A stretch of DNA of 7,080 nucleotides from JAJRXG01 sp964640065 (GTDB lineage Bacteria; Bacteroidota; Bacteroidia; Chitinophagales; Saprospiraceae), in assembly GCA_964640065.1 (NCBI GenBank), contig CAZXIE010000151.1, forward strand, positions 1 to 7,080, written 5' to 3'. A program made the position numbers and the translations under genes. Numbering within the stretch: the stretch's first letter is position 1; every line of letters begins with the position of its first letter. Below are positions 1 through 6,903 of this stretch, in pieces. The notes beneath the pieces were generated by a model that was given only the letters and a program-made list of their open reading frames with translations, was not told the origin of the DNA and made no database searches.

Positions 1-807
1 GGTTGGAGAAACAACTTTACCTATCCACAGTCCATAACGTATCTGCATGGAGAAGAAGAGTATGAGGTGCGGTACAGAGATCTTGATGGTATCTTGGAGG
101 TGAAGGTGACATCTGTAGGTGATGATCACTCACTCGATACGAATAAAGAAAAAGCCTTGGGAGGTGTGAGCGAAGAAGTAGCTCCAACGGAGTTATCTAA
201 AGCGGAAGACCGCTTTATTGAGCTCGCAGCAACCAACCGGATTGCTGCGAGCAGTAATGAAACTATCCCCCTTCGGAGGGGGACAAAGGGGGAGGACTCT
301 ACCCAAGTCAAACCAAAGGGGGAGTACTCTTCCAACCGCATCGTTCCTTCCACCTATCACACTATCCCCCTTCGGAGGGGGACAAAGGCGAAGGAATCTA
401 TCCAAGTCAAACCAAAGAAGGAGGACGCTCCCTTCAAGCACCAATACTCCTCCTTCCCACTCCAGATCAACCATACCCGCCACAACTTCACCATCTCCAA
501 AGAAGCGGATAAGATCATCATCCAAAACGAAACTTTCGGTAGTGTAACTCTTACCACAAAAGAAAGATTTCCACTCCTAGGAAACGAAGCAGAAGAAGGG
601 GCATACATCACGCCGATGCCCTCACAGATCATCAAGGTGCTCGTAGCACCAGGTGATGAGATCACTACAGGCCAAGAACTAGTCGTGCTCTCCTCTATGA
701 AGATGGAAAATACAGTCACAGCCTTCGAAGAGGGTGTCGTAGAAGAAGTCTATGTGGCTGATGGAGATAGTGTAGAAGCAGGAGTTGTCTTGTTGAAGAT
801 GTCTTAG
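1..807 (+). CDS. Biotin-dependent acyl-CoA carboxylase alpha subunit, C-terminal part (5' partial)
   Basis: The frame is open from base 1 (reading GWRNNFTYPQ...), so the gene enters from the left; a GTG at 67 is only an internal Val. 268 residues are visible. Residues about 1-38 and 163-191 (ending in KERFP) resemble the BT domain linking biotin carboxylase to its carrier in methylcrotonyl-, propionyl- or acetyl-CoA carboxylases. Residues about 201-268 are a biotinyl/BCCP domain with TPMPS, a PGDEI turn and the SMKMENTV motif. Lys234 (codon 700-702) is the expected biotinylated lysine, 34 residues from the C-terminus, as is usual. The domain swings carboxybiotin from the biotin carboxylase site to a carboxyltransferase in the cytoplasm. 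Between the BT halves lies a low-complexity linker with two 33-residue repeats (residues 79-144), which is odd for the family. Which acyl-CoA is used cannot be told, because the catalytic part is outside the window. Confidence 0.87.
   Translation, partial: GWRNNFTYPQSITYLHGEEEYEVRYRDLDGILEVKVTSVGDDHSLDTNKEKALGGVSEEVAPTELSKAEDRFIELAATNRIAASSNETIPLRRGTKGEDSTQVKPKGEYSSNRIVPSTYHTIPLRRGTKAKESIQVKPKKEDAPFKHQYSSFPLQINHTRHNFTISKEADKIIIQNETFGSVTLTTKERFPLLGNEAEEGAYITPMPSQIIKVLVAPGDEITTGQELVVLSSMKMENTVTAFEEGVVEEVYVADGDSVEAGVVLLKMS
235..432 (+). repeat. 99-bp in-frame tandem repeat (two units) with GC-rich hairpins
   Basis: Two 99-bp units (about 235-333 and 334-432) lie head to tail inside the carboxylase gene. 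The best core, 262-321 against 361-420, is identical at 54 of 60 bases, and the first 20 bases are identical. Since 99 is 33 codons, the frame is kept: each unit gives NRI...TIPLRRGTK...QVKPK. Each unit holds a perfect inverted repeat, TCCCCCTTCGGAGGGGGA, at 266-283 and 365-382 (7-bp stem, 4-base loop). Unit 1 also contains a 30-bp-spaced repeat of AAAGGGGGAG (285-294, 315-324); the second of these has decayed in unit 2. Similar C-run/TTCGG/G-run palindromes occur, from memory, as dispersed repeats in Bacteroidota genomes. That this is such an element, later duplicated in tandem, is inference. Confidence 0.85.
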
Positions 808-872
808 TATTTATCTAAGTGTGTTGCGTTACTCACATTCCCGCTTCGGAGCTTATCTTCTATGCGTAGTGA
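808..872. other. Short gap between converging genes
   Basis: These 65 bases separate the stop of the carboxylase gene (+) from the stop of the permease gene (-). No strong terminator is visible: the best structure is GCT-TCGG-AGC at 843-852, with only three stem pairs and no T-run on either side. A weak TGTG...CACA pairing also occurs around 820-838. I see no gene here. Confidence 0.5.
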
Positions 873-2246
873 TTAAGAATCTCCCTGATACTTAATAGCA
901 GAAGGATTAGTAATCAAAAGATTAGCAAGTCCCGCTATAACAAGTGAGATGCCAGCTAGTATCATCGTATTGATGATGTCTTCTCCTAAGAATGTCTTGT
1001 ATAAGAAGTTAATACCTCCGAGAGCTGCTACGATTTGGGGTATGACTATGAACATGTTAAAGAGTCCCATAAAGACGCCCATCTTATTAGGGTCTATCGT
1101 ACTCGAAAGCATGGCATATGGCATTGATAGGATACTGCCCCATGAAAACCCGATAGCAACAAAACAAAGATTGAGCATCACTACATCATCACAATACTGC
1201 ATCATAAAAAATCCTAACCCTCCTAAGATGAGAGCGGCCATGTGTATCAGTTTTCGATTGATGTTGACTCTACTTGCGATCAATGTTAATATCAAAGCAA
1301 ACACCATCGACGATAACCCATACATGCCTAAAGCAGAACCTACAAGATCGGCCGCATTATTATAGGCGAGATCTGCAGCTGCATAAGCTGTGTCACTCAG
1401 TGTGCCGGCTTCCGGTTTTGGGGCATTGAAAACATGCTCGGTTAGTGCAGGAGTCGCCATGCTCCATAGAGTGAAAAACGCAAACCAACTGAAGAACTGA
1501 ATAACACCTAGTTTTTTCATGGTCGTAGGCATCGTCTTGATATTGAGCAGGATTTCTTTTACGCCATTGAGAAAACCGGCGGACTCTGCTTTTTCTTTTT
1601 CAAAAGCCTTGATATCCTCAGGCGGATATTCCTTCGTAGTGAATATCGTATATAAGATGCTAAGTATAAATACGATGCCTCCTATTAAAAAGGCCAGCTT
1701 TACATTGGGTGGTACGATATTGGCCGGAGCTTCATTCATAACACCCAGTTGGGTGAGCATCCATGGTAATTGGCTAGCTACCCAAGTTCCGATACCGATG
1801 ATCAAGGTTTGCACGATAAAACCGTAGCTTCTCTGCGACTTTGGAAGTAAGTCTGCTACAAGTGCCCTGAAGGGCTCCATGCTTATGTTAATCGATGTGT
1901 CAAGTATAAGCAGAGTACCTACCGCCACCCAAAGTACAGGTGAGTGAGGCATGAATATCAAAGCAACTGATGCAAAGATGGCGCCGATAAAGAAGAAAGG
2001 TTTTCTACGACCCCATCTTGGATTCCACGTACGATCACTCATGTATCCTATGATAGGTTGTACAAGTAATCCTGCTAGAGGAGCAAATATCCAAAGCAAA
2101 GGGATATCATCTTTTGCGGCCCCCAGAGTTTGAAATATACGAGACATGAATCCGCCTTGAAGAGCAAATCCAAATTGGATCCCCAAGAATCCAAAACTCA
2201 TATTCCATATTTGGAAAAAGCTAAGCTTATCTTTTTTATGATTCAT
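873..2246 (-). CDS. SLC45/sucrose-symporter-like MFS permease, probably maltose importer
   Basis: A 457-residue inner-membrane permease of the major facilitator superfamily with about 12 predicted membrane segments. Its signatures match the SLC45/plant sucrose-symporter branch: LGIQFGFALQ at residues 21-30 in helix 1, a loop 2-3 motif of the SDRxxxxxWGRRKP type at 70-83, and a D-x(3)-N-x(4)-P-x-RAL-x-AD segment at about 116-132. A charged cytoplasmic loop at about 204-245 separates the two halves, and a long polar Ala-rich loop at about 264-302 follows helix 7. These families usually cotransport alpha-glucosides with protons. The gene lies 23 bases behind the maltose phosphorylase gene on the same strand, so maltose uptake coupled to intracellular phosphorolysis is the natural role; the substrate is inferred from context. 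The ATG at 2246 puts a Lys-rich N-terminus before helix 1. No clear Shine-Dalgarno is visible, and translation may be coupled to the gene upstream. Confidence 0.88.
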   Translation of the reverse strand: MNHKKDKLSFFQIWNMSFGFLGIQFGFALQGGFMSRIFQTLGAAKDDIPLLWIFAPLAGLLVQPIIGYMSDRTWNPRWGRRKPFFFIGAIFASVALIFMPHSPVLWVAVGTLLILDTSINISMEPFRALVADLLPKSQRSYGFIVQTLIIGIGTWVASQLPWMLTQLGVMNEAPANIVPPNVKLAFLIGGIVFILSILYTIFTTKEYPPEDIKAFEKEKAESAGFLNGVKEILLNIKTMPTTMKKLGVIQFFSWFAFFTLWSMATPALTEHVFNAPKPEAGTLSDTAYAAADLAYNNAADLVGSALGMYGLSSMVFALILTLIASRVNINRKLIHMAALILGGLGFFMMQYCDDVVMLNLCFVAIGFSWGSILSMPYAMLSSTIDPNKMGVFMGLFNMFIVIPQIVAALGGINFLYKTFLGEDIINTMILAGISLVIAGLANLLITNPSAIKYQGDS

Positions 2247-2269
2247 ACTGCGTGATTAATCCGCTCATC

Positions 2270-4552
2270 TCATGATGTGATATGTTGTACTTGATTGGCA
2301 TCTATACTAGTGAGACGATCGTATACATAGATCTTGATTTCTTTGGAAGAGATGTTTTCTATTTGTGTGCCATCAGACTTGCTGATTGATATCTTAAGTA
2401 TGGATCCTCGGTAGACGATTCTAAAACTCAAGGATTCCCATTGCTCTGGCAGTACTGGTGAAAGTGATAAAACCCCTTTGTCTAACTTCATACCACCAAA
2501 CCCCTTGACGATGGCTAGCCATGTGCCGGCCATGCTGGTGATATGTAGACCATCTTCTGTATCATTATTGTAATCATCAAGATCTAATCGCGCTGTCCGC
2601 AGATACATCTCATGCGCCTTTTTATAATCACCTAACCTGCAAGCTAGGACAGCATGGATGCATGGACTTAGAGAAGATTCATGGACCGTCATAGGTTCAT
2701 AAAAGTCAAAGTTTCTTTGTAGTGTTTCTAAGTCAAAATCATTCTCAAAAAAGTACATACCCTGTAAGACATCCGCTTGCTTAATATAGCAAGATCTTAA
2801 GATCCGATCCCAAGACCAATTTTGATGTATCGGAACTTCATCTAGAGGTAACGCACTAGCAGGCTGTAGTTTCTTATCTAGAAATCCGTCCTGCTGCAAG
2901 AATACCTTTCTATCTTCATCATATGGCAAGTAGGTGTTGTCGATGATATCATTCCATCGCCCTCTTTCCGATTCTTTAAATTCTACCTTTTCTAGTATTT
3001 GTTGTAATCGATTAGGATTCTCAAGTGCTAGTTCTTCGATAACATCTTTACAGTACTCGATACACCAGCGACCGATGTAGTTAGTATACCAGTTGTTGTT
3101 AACATTGTTTTCATATTCATTAGGACCTGTGACACCAAGCATGACATAGGCTTTTTTACTTTCTGAATATTGAAATCGTTGGGACCAAAATCTTGCTATG
3201 CCAAGTAAAACTTCAAGACCATATTCCGATAGGTATGACTTGTCACCAGTGTATTCTATATAATTATAGATAGCATATGCTATAGCACCATTTCTATGTA
3301 TTTCTTCGAAAGTAATCTCCCATTCATTATGGCATTCTTCACCATTCATAGTAACCATAGGGTAGAGTGCAGCTCCGTCTTTAAAGCCAAGTTTTTCAGC
3401 ATTCTCGATAGCCTTGGCAAGGTGATTATATCTGTAGACTAACAAGCTTCTAGCTACGGCTGGTTCAGATGTGCTGAGATAGAAGGGGAGACAGTAAGCC
3501 TCAGTATCCCAGTAAGTGCAGCCTCCATACTTCTCGCCAGTATATCCCTTTGGTCCTATATTAAGACGATCATCAGATCCATCATAAGTCTGATAGAGCT
3601 GAAGGATATTAAATCTCATGCCTTGTTGCGCAGCGACATCTCCTATAATTTCTATGTCGTTATTCTTCCAGTTGTTTTCCCAGGAAGACTTGTGTGCATC
3701 TAGTATGGCGTTGTATGATGAACTTTGTACTTCTTTGAGTCGTTCGCTATTAGTTGCTGCTAATTTCTCTCCATGATGGAAGCTGGTGGCTATCGAAACG
3801 TATTTGTGTAAAGTAACCGATTGGCCTTTAGCCAAGATGAGCGTATACGACTCTGCACATCGACCCTTTGAAGATGTAACTTTAGGTTGGTGACTATCGA
3901 CCATATTGTACATGGAAGCTTGCACCTCAAACTTTGTTTTTTTAGTAGTCGCCGATACGGAAGAGTATCCCAGTCCGTCTTGATCTGTGATATCCCAAAA
4001 TGATTCGTCGTAATTAGAATCCTGATTACGCACGTCTGCATCCAAGTATGATTCTATTGTGATCGGTCCTTCATACGTCTCTGAGCTAACGGTATACTTG
4101 ATAACACCTAATTCCTTGGTTACTTGATTGCAAAATCTTTCTGAATTAATTTGTAAAACCCCAAGAGCTGTCTCAAGTGTTATCTGTCTCGTATATAACG
4201 AATGACGCATGTCAAGCTCTCTTCTAAATTCGAGAATCTTACACTTGTCGAGATCAAGTAGTTGTCCGTCGACAGATAGATTAATACCTATCCAATTAAT
4301 GGAATTCAAAACCTTGGCAAAATACTCCGGGTAACCATTTTTCCACCAACCCACTCTTGTCTTATCTGGATAGTAGATACCTGAGATGTAACTTCCTTGC
4401 AGTGTCTCCCCACTATATAACTCTTCGAAAGTGCCCCTAACACCCATGTATCCATTTCCTACGGAGAAAATCGATTCTGAGACAAGATTATATGACTCAT
4501 TGAAGGATTCTTCTATGATCTTCCAAGGATCTTTTCTCAAATATTCTTTCAT
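2270..4552 (-). CDS. malP: GH65 maltose phosphorylase
   Basis: A 760-residue cytoplasmic glycoside hydrolase family 65 phosphorylase, close in length to the roughly 755-residue Lactobacillus enzymes. It should convert maltose and phosphate to beta-D-glucose-1-phosphate and D-glucose with inversion. Expected layout: an N-terminal beta-sandwich (about 1-260), a linker, an (alpha/alpha)6 barrel (about 310-690) and a small C-terminal beta-sheet. Visible motifs are TYWDTEAY (W348-D349-T350-E351), GPNEYEN with Glu479 as predicted general acid (Glu487 in L. brevis), KQAD with Lys591-Gln592, HESSLSP at His624, and His670; the Lys-Gln pair and His670 fit the known phosphate site. The substrate loop reads HNEWEITFE (408-416), the sequence I recall for the maltose-specific loop 3, and this argues against trehalose or kojibiose phosphorylase. 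It is the first gene of the minus-strand operon and is transcribed away from beta-phosphoglucomutase, the next enzyme. The start is the ATG at 4552, six residues before the typical DPW motif. Confidence 0.93.
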   Translation of the reverse strand: MKEYLRKDPWKIIEESFNESYNLVSESIFSVGNGYMGVRGTFEELYSGETLQGSYISGIYYPDKTRVGWWKNGYPEYFAKVLNSINWIGINLSVDGQLLDLDKCKILEFRRELDMRHSLYTRQITLETALGVLQINSERFCNQVTKELGVIKYTVSSETYEGPITIESYLDADVRNQDSNYDESFWDITDQDGLGYSSVSATTKKTKFEVQASMYNMVDSHQPKVTSSKGRCAESYTLILAKGQSVTLHKYVSIATSFHHGEKLAATNSERLKEVQSSSYNAILDAHKSSWENNWKNNDIEIIGDVAAQQGMRFNILQLYQTYDGSDDRLNIGPKGYTGEKYGGCTYWDTEAYCLPFYLSTSEPAVARSLLVYRYNHLAKAIENAEKLGFKDGAALYPMVTMNGEECHNEWEITFEEIHRNGAIAYAIYNYIEYTGDKSYLSEYGLEVLLGIARFWSQRFQYSESKKAYVMLGVTGPNEYENNVNNNWYTNYIGRWCIEYCKDVIEELALENPNRLQQILEKVEFKESERGRWNDIIDNTYLPYDEDRKVFLQQDGFLDKKLQPASALPLDEVPIHQNWSWDRILRSCYIKQADVLQGMYFFENDFDLETLQRNFDFYEPMTVHESSLSPCIHAVLACRLGDYKKAHEMYLRTARLDLDDYNNDTEDGLHITSMAGTWLAIVKGFGGMKLDKGVLSLSPVLPEQWESLSFRIVYRGSILKISISKSDGTQIENISSKEIKIYVYDRLTSIDANQVQHITS

Positions 4553-4717
4553 CTGTTACCCACGATAGTTAGACTTGACGGAGCGCTCAATATAATGTTT
4601 TTCACTTCGGATAATTGGCTATTACTTGGCTATTTTCTTGGATAAAAGTCCCACTTTTGTTGGATTCTGATTAACCATTGATGGACCATTATTATACATA
4701 GGATAGAGGTGTTTCGT
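4553..4717. promoter_or_regulatory. Divergent promoter region of the maltose locus
   Basis: These 165 bases lie between the starts of maltose phosphorylase (-) and beta-phosphoglucomutase (+), so they must hold promoters for both operons and are a likely site of maltose-responsive control. The region is more AT-rich than its flanks. No clean copy of the Bacteroidota promoter (TTTG at -33, TAnnTTTG at -7) was found on either strand. TATATTG on the minus strand (about 4588-4594) is a weak -7 candidate for the phosphorylase gene, and TTATACAT (4693-4700) is an AT-rich candidate close to the other start. The most structured element is the repeat cluster at 4609-4645. Confidence 0.6.
4609..4645 (+). 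repeat. Phased direct repeats TTGGCTATT, candidate operator
   Basis: TTGGCTATT occurs at 4615-4623 and again at 4626-4634, exactly 11 bases apart, followed by a degenerate third copy TTGGATAAA at 4638-4646 (6 of 9 matches). GGATAA also brackets the cluster at 4609-4614 and 4640-4645. Repeats spaced by about one helical turn lie on one face of the DNA, as expected for a regulator binding as an array, or for one touching direct half-sites as AraC-type proteins do. The position midway between two divergent sugar-use operons supports an operator or activator site. No regulator gene is in the window, so the binding protein is unknown. Confidence 0.5.
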
Positions 4718-4720
4718 ATG
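4702..4720 (+). promoter_or_regulatory. Ribosome binding site that sets the beta-phosphoglucomutase start
   Basis: A purine-rich GATAGAGG (4702-4709) sits before ATG 4718, with GAGG at 4706-4709 leaving an 8-base spacer. This favours ATG 4718 over the in-frame GTG at 4709, which would itself overlap the GAGG and add only the residues MFR before the conserved beta-strand. Confidence 0.65.
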
Positions 4721-5386
4721 AGTGATATTGTAGCATGTATTTTTGATTTGGATGGAGTTTTAGTAGATACCGCCAAGTATCACTTTAGCGCATGGCGTGA
4801 TCTTGCTAAAGAGTGGGATATCGATCTGACTGACAAGGAAAACGAGAAGTTGAAAGGTGTCAGCAGGATAGACTCACTCAAGCATATTTTGGCTTTAGGT
4901 GATGTTCACCTCACTAGTGACGAAATAGATCATTGGTGCAACATCAAAAACGAGCAGTACTTACACTTGATATCAGAGATGAATGAAAGTGAATTGCTAC
5001 CTAACGTTAGAGGGTTCCTAGAGGAGTTGAGTGAAAGGGAAATCAAAATAGGTCTTGGATCTGCTAGTAGAAATGCTCCTTTGATTATCAAGAAAACGGG
5101 TATTGATGATTTCTTTGAGGCAGTAGTAACAGGTAGTGATGTCATACGATCAAAACCTGATCCTGAAGTATTTACCAAAGGAGCTGCGCTCCTTGGAGTG
5201 GATCCAATAAACACGATCGTTTTCGAAGATTCGCAGAAAGGTATAGAGGCTGCTATCAGAGGCGGATTTACGGCAGTGGGAGTAGGTAGAGAAGAGGACT
5301 TACAGCATGCGGACTTTGTGATACCTGGATTTAGAGGTTTGAGTTTTGAGGATATTGATACTCAAGTGAAAAGACTAAAAAGTTGA
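4718..5386 (+). CDS. pgmB: Beta-phosphoglucomutase (HAD superfamily)
   Basis: A 222-residue cytoplasmic HAD-superfamily phosphomutase interconverting beta-D-glucose-1-phosphate and glucose-6-phosphate through beta-glucose-1,6-bisphosphate. The key residues of the Lactococcus lactis enzyme are all present with a shift of one or two: Asp10 nucleophile and Asp12 acid/base in FDLDGVLVDT, His22 in the cap hinge (AKYHFSAW), Lys46 and Arg50 in LKGVSRIDSL, Ser115-Ala116-Ser117 in GLGSASRN, Lys146 in SKPDPEVF, and Glu170-Asp171 in FEDSQKGIEAA for magnesium. The cap domain covers about residues 16-90. The LKGVSRxDSL cap segment separates true beta-phosphoglucomutase from generic HAD phosphatases. It is first in the plus-strand operon, opposite maltose phosphorylase, whose product it uses. 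ATG 4718 is chosen on the preceding GAGG and the Lactococcus-like N-terminus. Confidence 0.95.
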   Translation: MSDIVACIFDLDGVLVDTAKYHFSAWRDLAKEWDIDLTDKENEKLKGVSRIDSLKHILALGDVHLTSDEIDHWCNIKNEQYLHLISEMNESELLPNVRGFLEELSEREIKIGLGSASRNAPLIIKKTGIDDFFEAVVTGSDVIRSKPDPEVFTKGAALLGVDPINTIVFEDSQKGIEAAIRGGFTAVGVGREEDLQHADFVIPGFRGLSFEDIDTQVKRLKS

Positions 5387-5391
5387 TAATC

Positions 5392-6792
5392 ATGAAGTAT
5401 AGTGCATGTCTCACCTTGTTCGGCATATTTGTAGGTTTTGCTTCTTGCGATCATAAGTCTCCGTCAAGTGAATCTTCAGAGGAGCCCGTGGCATCTGTCC
5501 CATCGATGCAAGATCATTATCCCATCTGGTCGAGAAATGCCAATATGTACGAAGTCAATATTCGACAGTATACTGAGGAGGGCACTATAGCGGCATTTGA
5601 GCGCCATGTTCCACGACTTAAAGAGATGGGAGTTGATATACTCTGGTTGATGCCTATATATCCTATATCGAGCACTAAGAAAAAAGGCACGTTGGGTAGT
5701 TACTATGCGGTCTCTGATTTCACTAAAGTGAATCCAGAGTTTGGAGATATCGATGATGTAAGGAGTCTAGTAAAAACTATTCATGAAGCTGGGATGAAAA
5801 TCATATTGGACTTCGTGCCTAATCATACTGGTTGGGATCATGTCTGGATACATGAGCATCCGGAGTTTTACACAAAAAATGAGCAGGGCGAGATCGTGGA
5901 TCCTCAAGATCCTGCTACAGGAAAAAGTTGGGGTTGGACAGATGTAGCCGATTTGAACTTTGATAATTCTATCATGCGTGAGACGATGATCGACAATTTG
6001 CTATACTGGATTAAGGATGAGCATATAGATGGCTTTAGGATGGATATAGCGCATGGAGTACCTGTTTCTTTTTGGAAAGAAGTGCACACTGCTCTAACTG
6101 CCGTGAAGCAAGATGTCTTCATGTTGGCAGAGGCACAAGTCCCAGCTCTCCGTGATAACTCATACTTTCAGTGCGACTATGGCTGGAAGCTTCATCATAT
6201 ACTCAATGATGTTGCTAAGGGCCATAAGGGGCCTAAAGACATAGAAGACTGGTATACATCTAATCAAAGTGAATACTCCGCTGGCTGGCACATACAGTTC
6301 ACTTCTAACCACGACGAGAATAGCTGGGCAGGTACGACTGAAGAAAGAATGGGAGATGCTCATGATGCATTAGCAGCACTGGCCTACACTATAGAGGGCA
6401 TGCCTCTAGTATATGGTGGTCAGGAAGAGCCACTAGATAAGCGACTACAGTTTTTTGAGAAAGATGATATCGGATTTGCAGACTACGCTAAGGCAGATTG
6501 GTATAAAACCATGCTCAAGTTGAAGCATGATAATGAGGCTATTTGGAACGGCGAGTTTGGAGGTGTCTTAGAGTTTCTTCAAGTCGATGAGCAAATTCTG
6601 TCTTACAAAAGGACAAAAAATGAGGCGGCACTATACAGCATCTTTAACTTGGCGAGCACACCATCTTCTTTTGAAATTACGGAGGATCTTGCAGGTTATC
6701 GCGATGTCTTTACATCTCAACCTATTCAGCTATCCAAAGGGACTAAGATTGAATTAGAAGGATGGTCTTACCTCCTCTATAGCAAAAATTGA
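5392..6792 (+). CDS. GH13 alpha-amylase family lipoprotein
   Basis: A 466-residue glycoside hydrolase family 13 enzyme acting on alpha-glucans. The N-terminus (MKYSACLTLFGIFVGFASC) is a short lipoprotein signal with a FAS-C lipobox, so Cys19 should be lipidated; an Asp at +2 and a Ser/Glu-rich tether (residues about 20-38) follow. The (beta/alpha)8 barrel starts near residue 50 (MYEVNIRQY). The four GH13 regions are present: DFVPNH (140-145); GFRMDIAHG with Asp218 nucleophile (GAT at 6043); MLAEAQ with Glu247 general acid; and TSNHDEN with Asp308 as transition-state stabiliser. A beta-sheet domain C forms the last 80 or so residues. It starts 5 bases after the beta-phosphoglucomutase stop and lacks a Shine-Dalgarno, which suggests coupled translation. 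ATG 5392 is preferred over TTG 5383 because it gives a standard signal peptide. Probable role: cutting starch, glycogen or maltodextrins outside the cytoplasm to supply maltose. Subfamily and endo/exo mode cannot be told. Confidence 0.92.
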   Translation: MKYSACLTLFGIFVGFASCDHKSPSSESSEEPVASVPSMQDHYPIWSRNANMYEVNIRQYTEEGTIAAFERHVPRLKEMGVDILWLMPIYPISSTKKKGTLGSYYAVSDFTKVNPEFGDIDDVRSLVKTIHEAGMKIILDFVPNHTGWDHVWIHEHPEFYTKNEQGEIVDPQDPATGKSWGWTDVADLNFDNSIMRETMIDNLLYWIKDEHIDGFRMDIAHGVPVSFWKEVHTALTAVKQDVFMLAEAQVPALRDNSYFQCDYGWKLHHILNDVAKGHKGPKDIEDWYTSNQSEYSAGWHIQFTSNHDENSWAGTTEERMGDAHDALAALAYTIEGMPLVYGGQEEPLDKRLQFFEKDDIGFADYAKADWYKTMLKLKHDNEAIWNGEFGGVLEFLQVDEQILSYKRTKNEAALYSIFNLASTPSSFEITEDLAGYRDVFTSQPIQLSKGTKIELEGWSYLLYSKN

Positions 6793-6827
6793 GCTGCATG
6801 TTTTAGTCTATCACCCTATAGCTCAAT
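6788..6827 (+). repeat. Inverted repeat spanning the amylase stop codon
   Basis: ATTGAGCT (6788-6795) pairs perfectly with AGCTCAAT (6820-6827) across a 24-base loop, and the stop codon TGA (6790-6792) lies in the left arm. In RNA this would give an 8-bp stem at the end of the operon. No T-run follows, so it is not a classical intrinsic terminator; it could protect the 3' end or help termination. An 8-bp perfect repeat at this distance can also arise by chance. Confidence 0.4.
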
Positions 6828-6903
6828 AGCATTACAGAGTGAGGTCATATCGGTCATAATCAAAGATTCAATACAGACAATCGTAGACCAACCAGTTAAA
6901 CCT

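Noticed and set aside
67..69. GTG at 67 as the start of the biotinyl protein
   Set aside because: The frame is open to base 1 with BT-like sequence (GWRNNF...), so the gene begins left of the window and this GTG is an internal Val.
235..432. CRISPR array
   Set aside because: Only two units, no unique spacers, and the sequence is in-frame coding within a carboxylase gene.
126..547. Overlapping open frames on both strands across the repeat region
   Set aside because: They mirror the repeat composition of the carboxylase gene; none shows a known motif or ribosome binding site, and the carboxylase frame ends in a clear biotinyl domain.
843..852. Hairpin GCT-TCGG-AGC as a terminator between the converging genes
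   Set aside because: Only three base pairs and no T-run on either strand.
2270..4552. Trehalose or kojibiose phosphorylase as the GH65 identity
   Set aside because: The loop HNEWEITFE at residues 408-416 fits the maltose phosphorylase loop as I recall it, and a beta-phosphoglucomutase gene lies alongside. Other specificities are not strictly excluded.
4575..4596. TTGACG and TATAAT as a sigma70-type promoter
   Set aside because: The spacer is 10 bases instead of about 17, and the primary sigma factor of Bacteroidota prefers a different consensus.
4709..4711. GTG 4709 as the beta-phosphoglucomutase start
   Set aside because: It overlaps the GAGG ribosome binding site that serves ATG 4718 and adds three residues without family support.
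5383..5385. TTG 5383 as the amylase start
   Set aside because: It overlaps the upstream stop region; ATG 5392 gives a standard lipoprotein signal beginning MK.
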